Positions 32,966 through 44,649 are shown, counted from the first letter of the stretch. The stretch is DNA of 64,000 bases from Clarkia xantiana subsp. parviflora (GCA_036873135.1 JAPTYO010000017.1:7564001-7628000), one strand, 5' to 3'. Program-made: numbers and translations. The notes: generated from the letters alone by a model not told the origin.

Positions 32966-34763
32966 AAATCGCGCTGCAGTAATAAACAAGGCGGGGGCAT
33001 CACCTAAGTGACAATTTCACCATCATTGCGGAAGATAGGAATTCAGGAGGGACTCCTATGTTATACGCACGCCTGTGCCAAACCCATCAAGTGAGAAGAG
33101 TTAGAGAATTATTTCCAACATCCAACAAGTTTACCCTTGTCAAGCACACAAGAAGGGTCGTACCACTTAAAGCATATGCTAACAGCAAAACATCATCTTC
33201 GACCCGCATCTGAGAAGGGAAGGATTAATCTTACTCAGTCCTAGCAACAAACAAACTTGCACCAAAATGCAAGAAGAGAGAAGAGCGAATTTACAAGTGT
33301 TCCTCAAGTATAAGAATAGATGCATGACAGCCACCAAGAGACACCCTCAACACTCAACGCAAGAGCAGGGGCACCTTGCTAAACCCCCGCATATAGGACA
33401 CAACATCCCCCGTACAGGATACAATCATTACACTATATCAAGAAACAACAATAAGACTACCAAGCGAGTTGGGGGGGCACCAAGCTGACAAGTGCTTGGC
33501 ATTCCACCGAGGTGAAAAGCGAATTATTGCAAGAACACGCAGTACCACTCCTCTAAGAAAATGCAACAATGAGGAATACAACTTCAACATCCTATACGGA
33601 TTGGTCCCAAAAGGGAAACACCAAAGGGCGATCTCTTCTACTTGAACAAGGTTCAGGTCCCGCGTTACTGCCAAAGGTAAACTCAGGTATGAGGTAACTA
33701 CTCCACAACAGCACTACTATGAATAAAGCAGACCACTCGAGTAGGACATCTACTCAGGGTAGCCTGATTTAGTTAAAACAAAAACCAAGCTGAACGGAAC
33801 AGACTAGTCGTGAATAGTCTGATCCAGTCATATTGGCATTGCAGACGATAAATCCATGTGAGGAGACTTATAACTCCATTCTATTCCCTAACCAATATAT
33901 ATCTCAAAGTATTGCGACTAATTTGAGACAGGTTATATGTACATCCAACAGATTTTTCAATGACACACCTTATCTAGAGAACAACACTAGGAGGAGCTGT
34001 ATGCAACACTCTCTGGAATTCTCTGTCTATGGACATTCTACTTAGGCATCTAAGCCAAGTAATGGTCGCGTATATTCATTTGCATCATCGCAACAAGTCT
34101 CCAAGTTAATTATAACTCGCGACATCTCAGCGAATATTCTACTCAAACATCATTTCTTCCCTTGGAAACAATACCAAGCAATGATCATATATACGTATGT
34201 GCATCACGCTAAGGAAGCATCGACGCGTATAGACTAAAGGACGCATGCAGCAATGCATAGTCTCTCTTTGTACGTACATATTCACAAACACATATAGCGG
34301 GTGGTACTTGAAAAAGCTTTTCTCCCGACATGTGCGCACCTGTCGTGTCCGCACCTATCGCGTCCGCACTTGGGGAAGTTTCCTGAACAACCAAGGAGTC
34401 CTCGTATCAGACACCTTTATTCTATCTATTATATGCATTACCTAAAAGAAAATTCATAACTCCATATTTTTGCAAACTTTTAAAATTGCAACTATCTAAT
34501 GATGTTAATCTACTTTCGTAGGTACAATACTATATCATGCATACTACCTTGAAATTACACCAAGCAACAACTACAAGCATATTACTCACATCAACAATAC
34601 AAGCCATTGCGCTATGTACAACAATCAACTCATATCATACGACGACAAATCAACTGTCAACATCAACAAAGAGTATATAAACACTCTCTATCTATAATGA
34701 CGACTACCCCGAATAGCGTCAACAACATACTATATCTTGATTTTAAACCAAGATCTATCAAAG
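32966..34763. other. GagB non-coding body, first part
   Basis: No domain recognised. Near 33470-33500 ACCAAGCTGACAAGTGCTTGGC-type sequence corresponds, on the opposite strand, to CCAAGCACTTATTCG..GGTGCCCCCCAAG at 13735-13765 in GagC. This indicates that the non-coding bodies of the two families are homologous. Confidence 0.45.
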
Positions 34764-34983
34764 TGACATGCTGCGACATCCTCCTTTGAGGGAAACCCCC
34801 ATGTTCACAACTACAAAATGGCATGCTGCGACATTCTCCTTTGAGGGAAACCCCCATGTTCACAACTACAAAGTGACATGCTGCGACATCCTCCTTTGAG
34901 GGAAACCCCCATGTTCACAACTACAAAATGGCATCCTGCGACATCCTCCTTTGAGGGCAAACCCCCATGTTCATAAGTCATTC
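34764..34983 (+). repeat. 55-bp tandem repeat, 4 copies
   Basis: Units start with CATGCTGCGACATCCTCCTT at 34767, 34822, 34877 and 34932 (period 55). The reverse complement of the core matches the repeats at 885-1155 in GagA-1. Confidence 0.9.
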
Positions 34984-35079
34984 CCTGAATACAAAACAAT
35001 ATGCGGCAAATAGGTGGGACTGATCACCCCATCGTGGCGGAAGTCCTCTTGTTAGACGACAACCTCACAAATCAAAAGA

Positions 35080-35290
35080 GTATGAACAACAAATCACGAA
35101 ATCATACTTCATGAAGACATATACCTTAAGTGGGCAGCTTCATGTACTCTAAAAAGTATGAACAACCAATCCCGGAATCATACTTCATGAAGACTCATTC
35201 CTTAAGTGGGCAACTTCATGTACTCTACATGTATGTATACTCACTCAAGGGTGCATACTCCGTGAAGACGTATTCCTTGTTAGGATAACT
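35080..35290 (+). repeat. About 76-bp repeat, 2.5 copies
   Basis: GAACAACAAATCACGAAATC..CATGAAGAC at about 35085 recurs at about 35160, and in shortened form near 35255 with CGTGAAGAC. Each unit ends in TTAAGTGGGCAACTTCATGT. Confidence 0.7.
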
Positions 35291-35850
35291 TCACGCTAAC
35301 AGGAATGGACCAAACACATCAAATAAAACACACCAAATGCAGCAAGTAGTGTCTTGCCACAACGTCGCCTTGGAGTGGACCAAGAGACGGTAAAAACTGC
35401 AAGTCGCTTCAACGCGGTCTTGTGCAACCCTTCTGGAATAACCATGGAGAGGTGCAGTAGCATTGCAAAGTAAGTACGGGTCTAACCATGGAAATCCTTG
35501 CAACAACGTCATGCGGGGTGTGCCCAACTGACGGATGGAAAAACACATAGCATAGAGCAAGTAGCGTCTTGCCACAACGTCGCCTTGAAATGGTTCAAGA
35601 GACGGTAAAAAATACAAGGCGTATGGATACGACCTATGTCCCGTCCCTTGGATTAAACACGTTTAGACGTAGTAGCATCACAAAGTAAGTACGGGTCTAA
35701 CCATGGAAAGCCTTGCAACAATGTCATGCGGGGTGTGCCAACCTGACGGATGGAAAAACGCATAGTATAGAACAAGTAGCGTCTTGTCACAACGTCGCCT
35801 TAGAGTGGAACTAAGAGACGGTATAAACTAATGTCTTGCCTCGTCAAGGC
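35290..35850 (+). repeat. 215-bp tandem repeat, about 2.5 copies
   Basis: Anchors CGTCGCCTTGGAGTGG, CGTCGCCTTGAAATGG and CGTCGCCTTAGAGTGG lie at 35363, 35579 and 35793. The unit is the reverse complement of the 215-bp repeat at 231-720 in GagA-1 (blocks GTAGCGTCTTGCCACAACGT and CTAACCATGGAAATCC). Confidence 0.85.
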
Positions 35851-37450
35851 GACTCTCCTACATGTCAAGTGCCAGTGTCGAGTGCCAAGTGCCCGCGCCG
35901 AGTACATTACCACTTACAACACTACAAGTACCTAGTGTACGCATCTTGCCATGCATTGGAATCTAACAAAGAGGGGCGCTCATAACACTCACCATTGCGC
36001 AACATACAGTCGCAAATACGAACATCATGTTCATCATCTAAGGATATCTGTCCTATCATCCAAGTCCAAAGCATACAGACAACATAGATAACGCAAGGTA
36101 TGAAATACTACTAACGAGTTATCATGCATTTCTACTATGATCATGACAGGTCTATTCGACGACATTGAACATATAAAAGGTTCAGGGAACAACACCTGGC
36201 GTAACCTCAAACCCGACAACTATGTACAAAGCTTGGTAAAGCACAATCAACTTCATACAGGATGCAAGTGAAATATTCCACTCAACATCTACATGCGCAG
36301 CCATGCGGCCCTTATAATGCAATGTACAATCACGCCTTAAGTACGAAGGGTTCCATACAATCAATGCCAGACTTAGCAAAAGACCAAGTTAATAAAACGA
36401 TGAAACGAGGGCAAGAATGTACACACCCTCCATAAATCATACATCAAGTCGCCAACGCTTGTCTAGATGTCATCACGGCGTAATTGCGCACCTCGCTATC
36501 ATCAGCAACCTTCGTACGAAGGATAGTCACCTTGGAATCAAGAATAGCGATTTGAGCCTATCAAATAAAGACAAAAGTCTCCAATACAACAACCTAAGCA
36601 CCCAAGCAGCATATTCTTAGAGTGAAGAACAAGACGCACGGGGGCGAAACAAACTAGCATACGCGCACACCTTCAGCATGCGCGCAATCCCTTAACACGA
36701 GCGTAACCCTTTAGCACGCGCATGACACCTCAGAAATATTAACATTAAACAAGCAAGAAAGAGGGATAGATGCAAAATGGAAGATCATCAATATAAGTAG
36801 TATGCTCGTTTCAAGTGACTCCTCCACCAAGATCCGGTCCTTCGGCACGGGGGCAGATGGGCGAGTCCGCTGGCAGTAAACTAACATCTCTCAGAGTTGC
36901 TCGAAGGACGAATCTCGGAGTCGGATCGCTTTATCCTAGATCGAGTGAAAGCATCACTAGCGACGACGATGATAATTCGACCTCGATCCTAACCTGGATC
37001 CAGAAAGACACGTTGTTCACAAACTAAGTATGAAGACGTCAAGCATCAACGCGCGTGTGTCGACGCGTTGGGAAGCGGAAGTAACACCTCTTGTTCAAAA
37101 AACTAAAGATAGTGGCAACAAACAGGATATAGTACGCTCCTGCTTCGACACGTCAACAGGAGATGTAACAACTCATTTCCAAATGATAAGTATAACTGCC
37201 ATGATCAAGAGTACGCGTACGCACGTGTCGACATGCCAACAATCAGCTAAGTCAAGATGTGTACTCTGGAAGATACGCTTTGACAACTCAGTCTACAAGG
37301 ATGAACAACAACTTGATCAGCAAGTGCATACGCGGCAGTCATTAATGTAAGCACTAAGGATAGAACACTCTCCCGATGGAGACAACTACATATCTACAGA
37401 CTTGTTAGTCTCTATACATCATATAGCGAACATCCCCCTCGGGGGGTAAC
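35851..37450. other. GagB non-coding body, second part
   Basis: No gene recognised. Near 36640-36730 the words CACGCGCA and TAGCATACGCGCACACCTT recur every 25-30 bp. Around 36815-37027 there is a fairly GC-rich frame (70 codons: SGPSARGQMGESAGSK..) with no known motif. Confidence 0.45.
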
Positions 37451-37657
37451 TCTATGTCAACATGGGCCTCGTCCTGACACTCACATGTTTTATGTGATCT
37501 ACGCGCATCTACATGAGACTCTATGTCAACATGGGCCTCGTCCCGACGATCACATGTTTTATGTGATCTACGCACATCTACATGATACTCTATGTCAACA
37601 TGGGCCTCATCCCGACACCTACATGTTCTACGTAATCAACGCGCGTCTACATGATAC
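37451..37657 (+). repeat. 69-bp tandem repeat, 3 copies
   Basis: TCTATGTCAACATGGGCCTC begins at 37451, 37520 and 37589 (period 69). Each unit carries GTTTTATGTGATCTACGC and CATCTACATGA. Confidence 0.9.
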
Positions 37658-37865
37658 TACGCCTTCATTTAAAGTAACAAGTGTGAATATAATTATGGCA
37701 CTAACATTAATACTTGCATGTATTTTCCAGTTAATGTAGGACTACGACATGTATGTTGACATACAAATGAGAAATTCTAAGTGTTCAAGATATTACATCA
37801 CGCATGCTATGATCACGTACAAAACGAGCAACGCGCACAATGAACAACGTGTGCGACAGATAAAA

Positions 37866-38960
37866 AGCGTCGACTATCAAGGAATATTTTCTAAGTGTTC
37901 CATTATGTCAGTAGATGACACATGACAAGATGTCGTGATTATCAAGAAATATTCCCAAGTATTTTGCTATGTCAGCAGTCGACATATGACGAAGTATCAA
38001 CTGGCGAAGAAATATTTTCTAAGTGCTCTACCATATGTCAGATAGCACGTGTCAACAATCAAGAAATATTTTCAAAGTGTTCATACATGTCAACATGTCG
38101 ACATGTGATGGGAGGACGACTAGCAGGGAATATTTTCTAAGTGTTTTTGCATGTCAACATGTGACGGGAGGTCGACAAGCAAGGAATATTTTCTAAGTTT
38201 TCTTGCATGTCAACATGGTAGCAGTCGACATATGACAAGGTGTCGACTATCAAGAAATATTTTCAAAGTGTTTTTCCATAACAGCCGACGACATACACCC
38301 TATGTTTACATCAAGCCTATCGACATACAACGGGATGCCGGCTGTCAGGAATATTTTCTAAGTGTTCCAACTGTATCAGCTGCGAGCATACAACGGGATG
38401 CCGGCTGTCAAGAATATTTTCTATGTGTTCCAACCGTATCAGCTATGAGCATGCAACGGGATGCCGGCTGTCAGGGATATTTTCTAAGTGTTCCACTATG
38501 TCAGCAGTCGACATATGACAAAGTGTCGACTATCAATGAATATTTTCTAAGTGTTCCACTATGTCAGTAGTCGACATATGACAAGGTGTCTACTATCAAG
38601 GAATATTTTCTAAGTGTTCCACTATGTTAGCAGTCGACACATGACAAGGTGTCGCCTATCAATGAATATATTCTAAGTGTTCCACTATGTCAGCAGTCGA
38701 CATATGACAAGGTGTCGACTATCAAGGAGTATTTTCTAAGTGTTCCACTATGTCAGCAGTCGACATATGACAAGGTGTCGACTATCAAGGAATATTTTCT
38801 AAGGTTCCACCATGTCAGCAACAACTGTCAACGCGCGACAAGTTGATAACAATCAACAACCGTCAACGCGCAACAAGTTGATGACAATCAACAACCGTGA
38901 ACATACAACGAGATGCCAACTATCAAGGAATATATTCTAACTATTCTCCTATGACGGAAG
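37866..38960 (+). repeat. 63-bp tandem array, about 17 copies
   Basis: The unit runs GAATATTTTCTAAGTGTTCC, then an ACTATGTCAGCAGTCGACAT block, then ATGACAAGGTGTCGACTATC. TTTCTAAGTG starts at 38481, 38544 and 38607, giving the 63-bp period. The units hold GTCGACATATG..GTGTCGAC, an imperfect palindrome with two SalI-type GTCGAC sites. The array is cut by the mini-element at 38981 and a degenerate unit reappears at 40741-40790. Because 63 is a multiple of three, one strand stays open and gives artificial repeat proteins. Confidence 0.92.
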
Positions 38961-38980
38961 TCAACGACAATCATGGTATC

Positions 38981-39638
38981 TGTTGGATCACGGTGGAACT
39001 CCGGTACGGACTTTGACGGCAATCCTAGCTCCTTTGCTCCACGCAATCCTGCAAGAGGGGAGTAGAGGGCAGTGGCCCAGAATCCCTCTCCGATGCTTAA
39101 CGTAAGTATGGCAGTCAACAAGGCAAGCAGGCAGTATTTTGTGTATGTAAAACGTAACCCTAATCTGGAATAACTTCCCTCCTTTTATAGAGGAAAGGCT
39201 ATCCCAGTTACCTGATTAGGCGGTTGGATTGTGATCCACTATCCCACATATCTTGCCGTATATCTTGCCACGTATCTTGTACAGTTATTCGTATCCCACA
39301 TATCTCGCCCATTATACCACTACTGTAATCATGGCGAGATTTCCGGGATTGTGCTCTTACTGGCGAGTCTCGATCATTATCGGAGACTCCCAAGTTACAT
39401 CGTTGAGGATTCAGTGTCGGGGAGTGGTGTCAACTCCCATATCGGGACCGACTACGTCCAGGTCCGATATCTTCGGGGCTCTTCCCTATCGGAGCCATAC
39501 TTGCTCGGGGCCATTCAATGTCGGGGCCTCCTTCCGTCGGAGCCCTTAGCCTTCCAGCAGCCCAGCTCCTAGCCCACCAGGCCTAGTCGCCGTTTGCCAA
39601 TCGTTAAGGGGCCTAACGGCCTTCGCCGGGGCCCATCA
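38981..39638 (-). repeat. Mini-Tat left LTR (3' LTR)
   Basis: 658 bp, TSD GTATC immediately before it. CCTTTTATAGAGG at about 39180 gives the minus-strand TATA box. Confidence 0.96.
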
Positions 39639-40077
39639 TTTGCCCCCAAGACGTGAGGGACTTATAGTGCGTCGCGTCTTTCAATATCGGACCCCTCCAC
39701 ATCCCAGTCGGGGGTCTTTATTTGAAACGTTGGAGGCCATTGCCTTTACTTTTGTCGGAGGCCTTTGCCTTGGATCTCTTCAAGATCCTTTGGGATCCTA
39801 CTTGGATTCGAGGGGATTTCTTGATCAGACCAGCATTAAATGCTGATAGGAAGTGAAGGAACGTTTCGGGTTCCGCACGCCTGCTTTCTGAAAAAGCACT
39901 TTTCAACCGCCCCGGTACGTCATTAATCTTGTCTTATCTGTCCCATGCGTCCTGACGGTTCAGATTAAAACCGTTTCGCCTTCTTTGAATTAACACGTTT
40001 TCCTTTGGACGATTCTGATTGAGTGGTTTTGAATTCTACGGTTCAGATTGCCCACCCCTTCCCACAGACGGCGCCAA
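39639..40077 (-). other. Mini-Tat interior: PPT, fused spacer, PBS
   Basis: 439 bp without an open frame of interest. The end next to the left LTR resembles the leader of the Tat antisense gene (CGTCGCGTCTTTCAATATCGGACCTCC-like, TCTGAAAAAGCACTTTTCA, GATTAAAACCGTTTCG), which in Tat-1 and Tat-2 lies before the antisense TATA box. The TATA box itself is gone. The end next to the right LTR is the PBS TTGGCGCCGTCTGTGGGA (40060-40077, minus strand). Confidence 0.85.
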
Positions 40078-40735
40078 TGTTGGATCACGGTGGAACTCCG
40101 GTACGGACTTTGACGACAATCCTAGCTCCTTTCCTCCACGCAATCCTGCAAGAGGGGAGTAGAGGGCAGTGGCCCAGAATCCCTCTCCGATGCTTAACGT
40201 AAGTATGGCAGTCAACAAGGCAAGCAGGCAGTATTTTGTGTATGTAAAACGTAACCCTAATCTGGAATAACTTCCCTCCTTTTATAGAGGAAAGGCTATC
40301 CCAGTTACCTGATTAGGCGGTTGGATTGTGATCCACTATCCCACATATCTTGCCGTATATCTTGCCACGTATCTTGTACAGTTATTCGTATCCCACATAT
40401 CTCGCCCATTATACCACTACTGTAATCATGGCGAGATTTCCGGGATTGTGCTCTTACTGGCGAGTCTCGATCATTATCGGAGACTCCCAAGTTACATCGT
40501 TGAGGATTCAGTGTCGGGGAGTGGTGTCAACTCCCATATCGGGACCGACTACGTCCAGGTCCGATATCTTCGGGGCTCTTCCCTATCGGAGCCATACTTG
40601 CTCGGGGCCATACAATGTCGGGGCCTCCTTCCGTCGGAGCCCTTAGCCTTCCAGCAGCCCAGCTCCTAGCCCACCAGGCCTAGTCGCCGTTTGCCAATCG
40701 TTAAGGGGCCTAACGGCCTTCGCCGGGGCCCATCA
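40078..40735 (-). repeat. Mini-Tat right LTR (5' LTR)
   Basis: 658 bp, followed by TSD GTATC. The minus-strand TATA box TATAAAA is at 40280-40286. Confidence 0.96.
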
Positions 40736-40790
40736 GTATCAAGCATTAAATATCTCAAAAATATTTTCTAAGTGTCTTATCATGATTGCA

Positions 40791-41507
40791 GACAACATAT
40801 GAGCTCAACGAACAAGGACCAATATAACGACAAACAATTATGTCCGGACACCGGCTAACAATCAACATTGAGCATGCCAAAACATCATTCAAGCCAGATT
40901 GCAATGTGTTGACAACAATCACAATGCATAAGGGAAGTTTAACAACTTATCTCTATTTTTCCAAAATTTCCAGCACTTAGCCAAAATTTTGGCCGATTTG
41001 TGTAACTAACCTCTTGTAGGAATTTTATCAAACACCTTGTGGGCGTACTAGAGTAATCAATTTCAAGAGACAATCAAGATCCAATTGAGCCTAAATAAGG
41101 TTGCAAATGTTTTAGCCATACCTGGAATTAGACTCACACCCAAGAGACGAACCCGAAAAGTCGACCACCTCCCCGGAAGCCGACCACCGTCGTCGCCGGA
41201 GTCCACACGCCGCCGCCGGTTGCCTCACGCGCCGCCGTGTGCTGCACCACGTCCGAACCTTTCTTCGCGGAATTCCGCCGGTGATGACGTTAGTATGGTT
41301 GTCCCAAAATTTCTTGGTCTTCAAATATTTGGCCTCCAAATTTGCCACTCCCAAGTTTTCTTCTTCTTCAAGAAAGGAGAGAACACAAAAAGCTACTAAT
41401 GGTGGATGATTAACTAATGGGTATTCTCTCTCCTATATCTATCAATCATTATCTATGGGTACATCCTAAAACTTTAATTATTTGTTACTAAGTCCTCAAA
41501 TAGCATG
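40791..41507. other. End of GagB body and unassigned sequence
   Basis: No recognised gene. The stretch 41130-41290 is GC-rich (CCGCCGCCGG, CGTCGTCGCCGG words) and leaves frames open on both strands without a known domain. CTTCTTCTTCAAG follows. Confidence 0.4.
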
Positions 41508-42122
41508 TGTTGAGGTCGATTCCACCTGGGACACTCGGGTTGCTCTTTGCGAACCTCGATCCTCGAACCCCGAATCTGACTTTGGCTTCTATCTCGGTCT
41601 TCTACACGCCAGGTCCTGCAAAACGGGCAATAACCAGCATGCAGAGGGGGGTGGCGCTGGTTGAGCCCTCTCCGATGCTTAAGTCACAATCTAGAGAGAG
41701 AAAGTGTGTATAGAGAGGTCAGAGCACAAATAGTCAATTTGGGAGAGTTTCGAGTTAAGTTCTCAAATGGGAGGTCTAGGCCCCTATTTATAGGAAACCC
41801 GAGAACCGTACCCGGTTTTATACGGTTCAATGCCGGTTTACTGGAAAACGCTTACCGACATCGAGGTTGGCTATGTGCGTACTGACTTCTCATACTTAGT
41901 AAAAATAGGGATAAGCACACAGTACTAGTCGGCAGTCCGGACCATATCGACATCCGACATGGTCCGGATTGCCTTATGGAAATCCGAAAGTCCCGGTCCG
42001 AGAGCTGCGCGCATCCGGACCGTTTTGACCCGGGGTGACCGCGGTAAAATCCGTTTGTGGTTCTGACGTGTTTGCGAGGTCCGAAACGTAAGTACGAACT
42101 CGAATTGGACAAATATCCAACA
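41508..42122 (-). repeat. LTR of a GagB-related element, minus strand
   Basis: 615 bp. On the minus strand it starts TGTTGGATATTTGTCC and ends CGACCTCAACA. A minus-strand TATA box (TATAAATAG) is at about 41787-41795. On the right it is followed by CTTGCCCCCGAGTCAAG, the purine-tract complement also seen beside the GagC 3' LTR. It would therefore be the 3' LTR of an element extending to the right. No partner LTR is found. Confidence 0.65.
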
Positions 42123-43102
42123 CTTGCCCCCGAGTCAAGTAGCGGTTCAAAACCCATGCTTGACTCTTTTAAGATAGGATATTCGTCCAATTTTGGTTCG
42201 GCACTGACCTCAGGGTTGGCCTGTTTGTCAATCGAATGCGCGGAGCACAAATTCGTCCATCTTTATTTTTTCGATGAACGTGCATAATCTGTTCACGGGG
42301 TTAACGTAACAGACGGTATACATATAACAACGTGCAATTAACGACTTATTCGTAACAACATGCAATAAGCGAAATGATTGTAATAATAAATAATCATGCA
42401 ACGCGGTGTCATCATGGTACGTTATGTAAACGTGTAACATGATGTTAACATGGAGATGACGACATAGCTTATGGATGACGTAATCGCGCAATAAGCAAAA
42501 TACTTAGAGCAATATAAAATTGGAGAGCATGCTTATCAACATGAAGCATGATGTAAACATAGAATATGATGTAAGCATGTAATATGATGTAAACATGCAA
42601 TTCATACTTAGATTATAAAAATAATCATGTAGCAATCATAAGTTAGAATCATGCATATATAAAAATAATATCATGCATAATAGCCTATGTGTACGCAACA
42701 TGCAATAATAATTGTACGTAGCGCGTCATGCAACATTAAGGAGCATTTATGTAATGTAAGCATAGGAGATATGTAAACATGCTCATACATGATGCTAGGG
42801 ACTTGTGCGAAAATAAATATGAGTTTAGTCCTTAGCACATGGTGTAGACACTATTAGTGAAAATTAGGAGAGAGAGTAGTCATTAGCTTACATCCTCCCT
42901 TAATAGTTTTCCAAGGAGCACTCATTGCTTGTTGAAGAAGGAGCTTATGAAGGTGTAAATTTGAAGTAGTCACATCATATTTGACATAAATTAAATTCCA
43001 GCCAAGCTAGAGGTGGAAGTCGACGACCTATAATGAATGGATACATCACATTTACGGTCTATAAACTAAGTCGTAGGAGGACGCAATCCTCTGCCAAAAC
43101 TA
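42123..43102. other. Non-coding remainder beside the 41.5-kb LTR
   Basis: AT-rich. Between 42300 and 42780 the words GTAAACATG, ATGCAATAAGCG and CATGATGTAA recur at irregular spacing, similar in style to 10070-10400 in GagC, which also lies just inside the 3' LTR. No gene is recognised. Confidence 0.5.
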
Positions 43103-44640
43103 TGTTGAATGTAGGCCTTACCTCGTACACAGGTACGGTCATCTTGCGGTGGAGGGAGGCCTCTACCAAGCAATATTAGCTAAGAGTCGGGGGGATAAAC
43201 CTAATTACGCAAGACGATCATCTAGTCTCGATGTAACTCGACATGATCTTCGTTTTGCGAATCGCCATGATGAACTCCGTTCGTCATTAATCCACATTCT
43301 TGGTCAGATGAGAATTTGTGATAGCATGATTGACATGTCCCATTCATGTCAACCTAAATGTTCAGGTATGTTGTCGACGCGTGCTTCATACTGCACGTAC
43401 CATGTTCGACCACGGGGTCACAGCTCGGTTGTGCTAGATAAGAATCCTCGTGATTCTAGCGGGCGCAAACTTCTTCACCTCAAGCGTTTGATTGATCCCG
43501 GGAGCCTTATGAAGAGGCACCCAAAGTATCATCACAGAATCGAAACTCATATCTAAGGTCAGGCTCAATGTTTGCTTCCAGGCGTATAGCGTAGTGCTGA
43601 ACAAAAAAGCCTAGTGACCACGTCTTTGGAAACCGGTTGGGTTTTACTAAGGATATGAGCGATGGGGATGGTCAAGTTCACCTATAATTCACCGACTCTT
43701 GTATTCACTAGGTGGCCACCGACCAGATATTAGTTGAAGGTTTTGAATACTTGTACGGATGCCTTGGAGAAGTGTTCCTATGTTGAAACTAGGAAAAAAG
43801 AGAATTATCAGTTGACCTAGGATACAGCGCGACACTATATAAATGTTGTTTATAATAGGTTGATTGGAGAAAAAGGAATCAACATTCCGCGGGCGCAACA
43901 ACACTCCTAACAGATGAGTAGCACGATTCCCGTCGTGTCCGCTGGTCGCACGACAAACCTCGTATGAAATATTCAGAAGCAAGGACGATATAAAAGGAGT
44001 GAAATGTTGATGCATATTTGGACGACAATACATTAACAGACACCCTCACATTCCGGCGAGTGGAAGTTGTAAGCATATGGTGATGGGGGCCGTAAATGGA
44101 AGCCCATTATATGTATATGTTACCTAAGTTAATTGGGTACATGTCACACTAGGACATTGGGCAAGTCCCAAATCTCAATTGACATGAGAGGCCCAAAATA
44201 TGGGCCTCCCTATACATAGGCCGACCGAATATTGGTGAGGGGTGAAGTGGACTTTTGTCCACTTTACTCCCTCTATATATATGGGGTGTTAGGGGTTTTA
44301 TTAGGTTAATCCTTAATCCTTCCTTGGAGTGTTTTAGAGAGAAAAATAATCCCACCATAACACCCTAAGTCCGGCCGAACCACATACACCAAGGGTGTGC
44401 CAATTTTCCTTCGAGCAAACACTCCGAAGATCCGTCCCCTGCCAAGAATCGATCTGAGGCTTTGCTGTGGAGAATATACCTTGTAGGGCTTCCTTCACAA
44501 GAACCTCTACGGGTGCTGACCTGAGGACCGCGAACTCCCTGCTGCAAGGATCTTGGGACTACGGACTACTGTCGAGGTATATGCGAATATTCCGCTGCGT
44601 AATTTCGATTACTAGCATGTACAATGTTTATAGTATCCGT
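43103..44640 (+). repeat. Copia-type LTR (copy 2)
   Basis: Homologous to 24296-25735 over almost its whole length, and extending further left to a possible TGTTGAATG start at 43103. CTCTATATATATGG near 44272 is the likely TATA box. The right end is CCGCTGCGTAATTTCGATTAC plus TAGCATGTACA. It directly precedes the copia gag, but the sequence after the copia 3' end (50865-51180) does not match it. It is therefore probably not that element's own LTR. Confidence 0.5.
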
Positions 44641-44649
44641 AGTGATTAC

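Larger units (their letters stand above)
38981..40735 (-). mobile_element. Mini-Tat: 1.75-kb non-autonomous LTR element
   Basis: Two 658-bp LTRs (38981-39638 and 40078-40735; TGTTGG..CCCATCA) with TSD GTATC at 38976-38980 and 40736-40740. The 439-bp interior has the purine-tract complement beside the left LTR (TTTGCCCCCAAGACGTGAGG) and the Tat PBS beside the right one, but no coding sequence. I count three differences between the LTRs (near 39017, 39034 and 39509), about 0.5%. The LTR ends, PPT and PBS match Tat-1/2/3, and the interior start (GAGGGACTTATAGT..GTCGTGTC type) matches theirs as well. This is a deletion derivative that must rely on helper proteins. Confidence 0.95.
30734..41100 (+). 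mobile_element. GagB: plus-strand gag-only LTR retrotransposon with long tandem arrays
   Basis: 5' LTR 30734-31478, PBS 31479-31501, gag 32096-32735, then more than 8 kb of non-coding sequence with successive tandem arrays (34.8, 35.1, 35.3-35.85, 37.45 and 37.87-38.96 kb). The 38981-40735 stretch is a later insertion. Array order matches the tail of GagA-1, so this is the non-coding 3' body of the same element type. No protease-RT-integrase block is present. The right boundary is a guess: array-like words stop near 40.8 kb, and no plus-oriented 3' LTR is found before 41.5 kb. Confidence 0.6.

Noticed and set aside
38151..38570. 139-codon open frame
   Set aside because: It is a translation of the 63-bp repeat, kept open because the unit length is a multiple of three.
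37866..38960. CRISPR-like array (regular 63-bp repeats)
   Set aside because: The whole 63-bp unit is repeated with no unique spacers, and the sequence is eukaryotic transposon DNA. It is a tandem satellite.
41085..41399. Possible host gene exon (GC-rich frame of 104 codons)
   Set aside because: Open in several frames on both strands, no motif, and no splice or start context that stands out.
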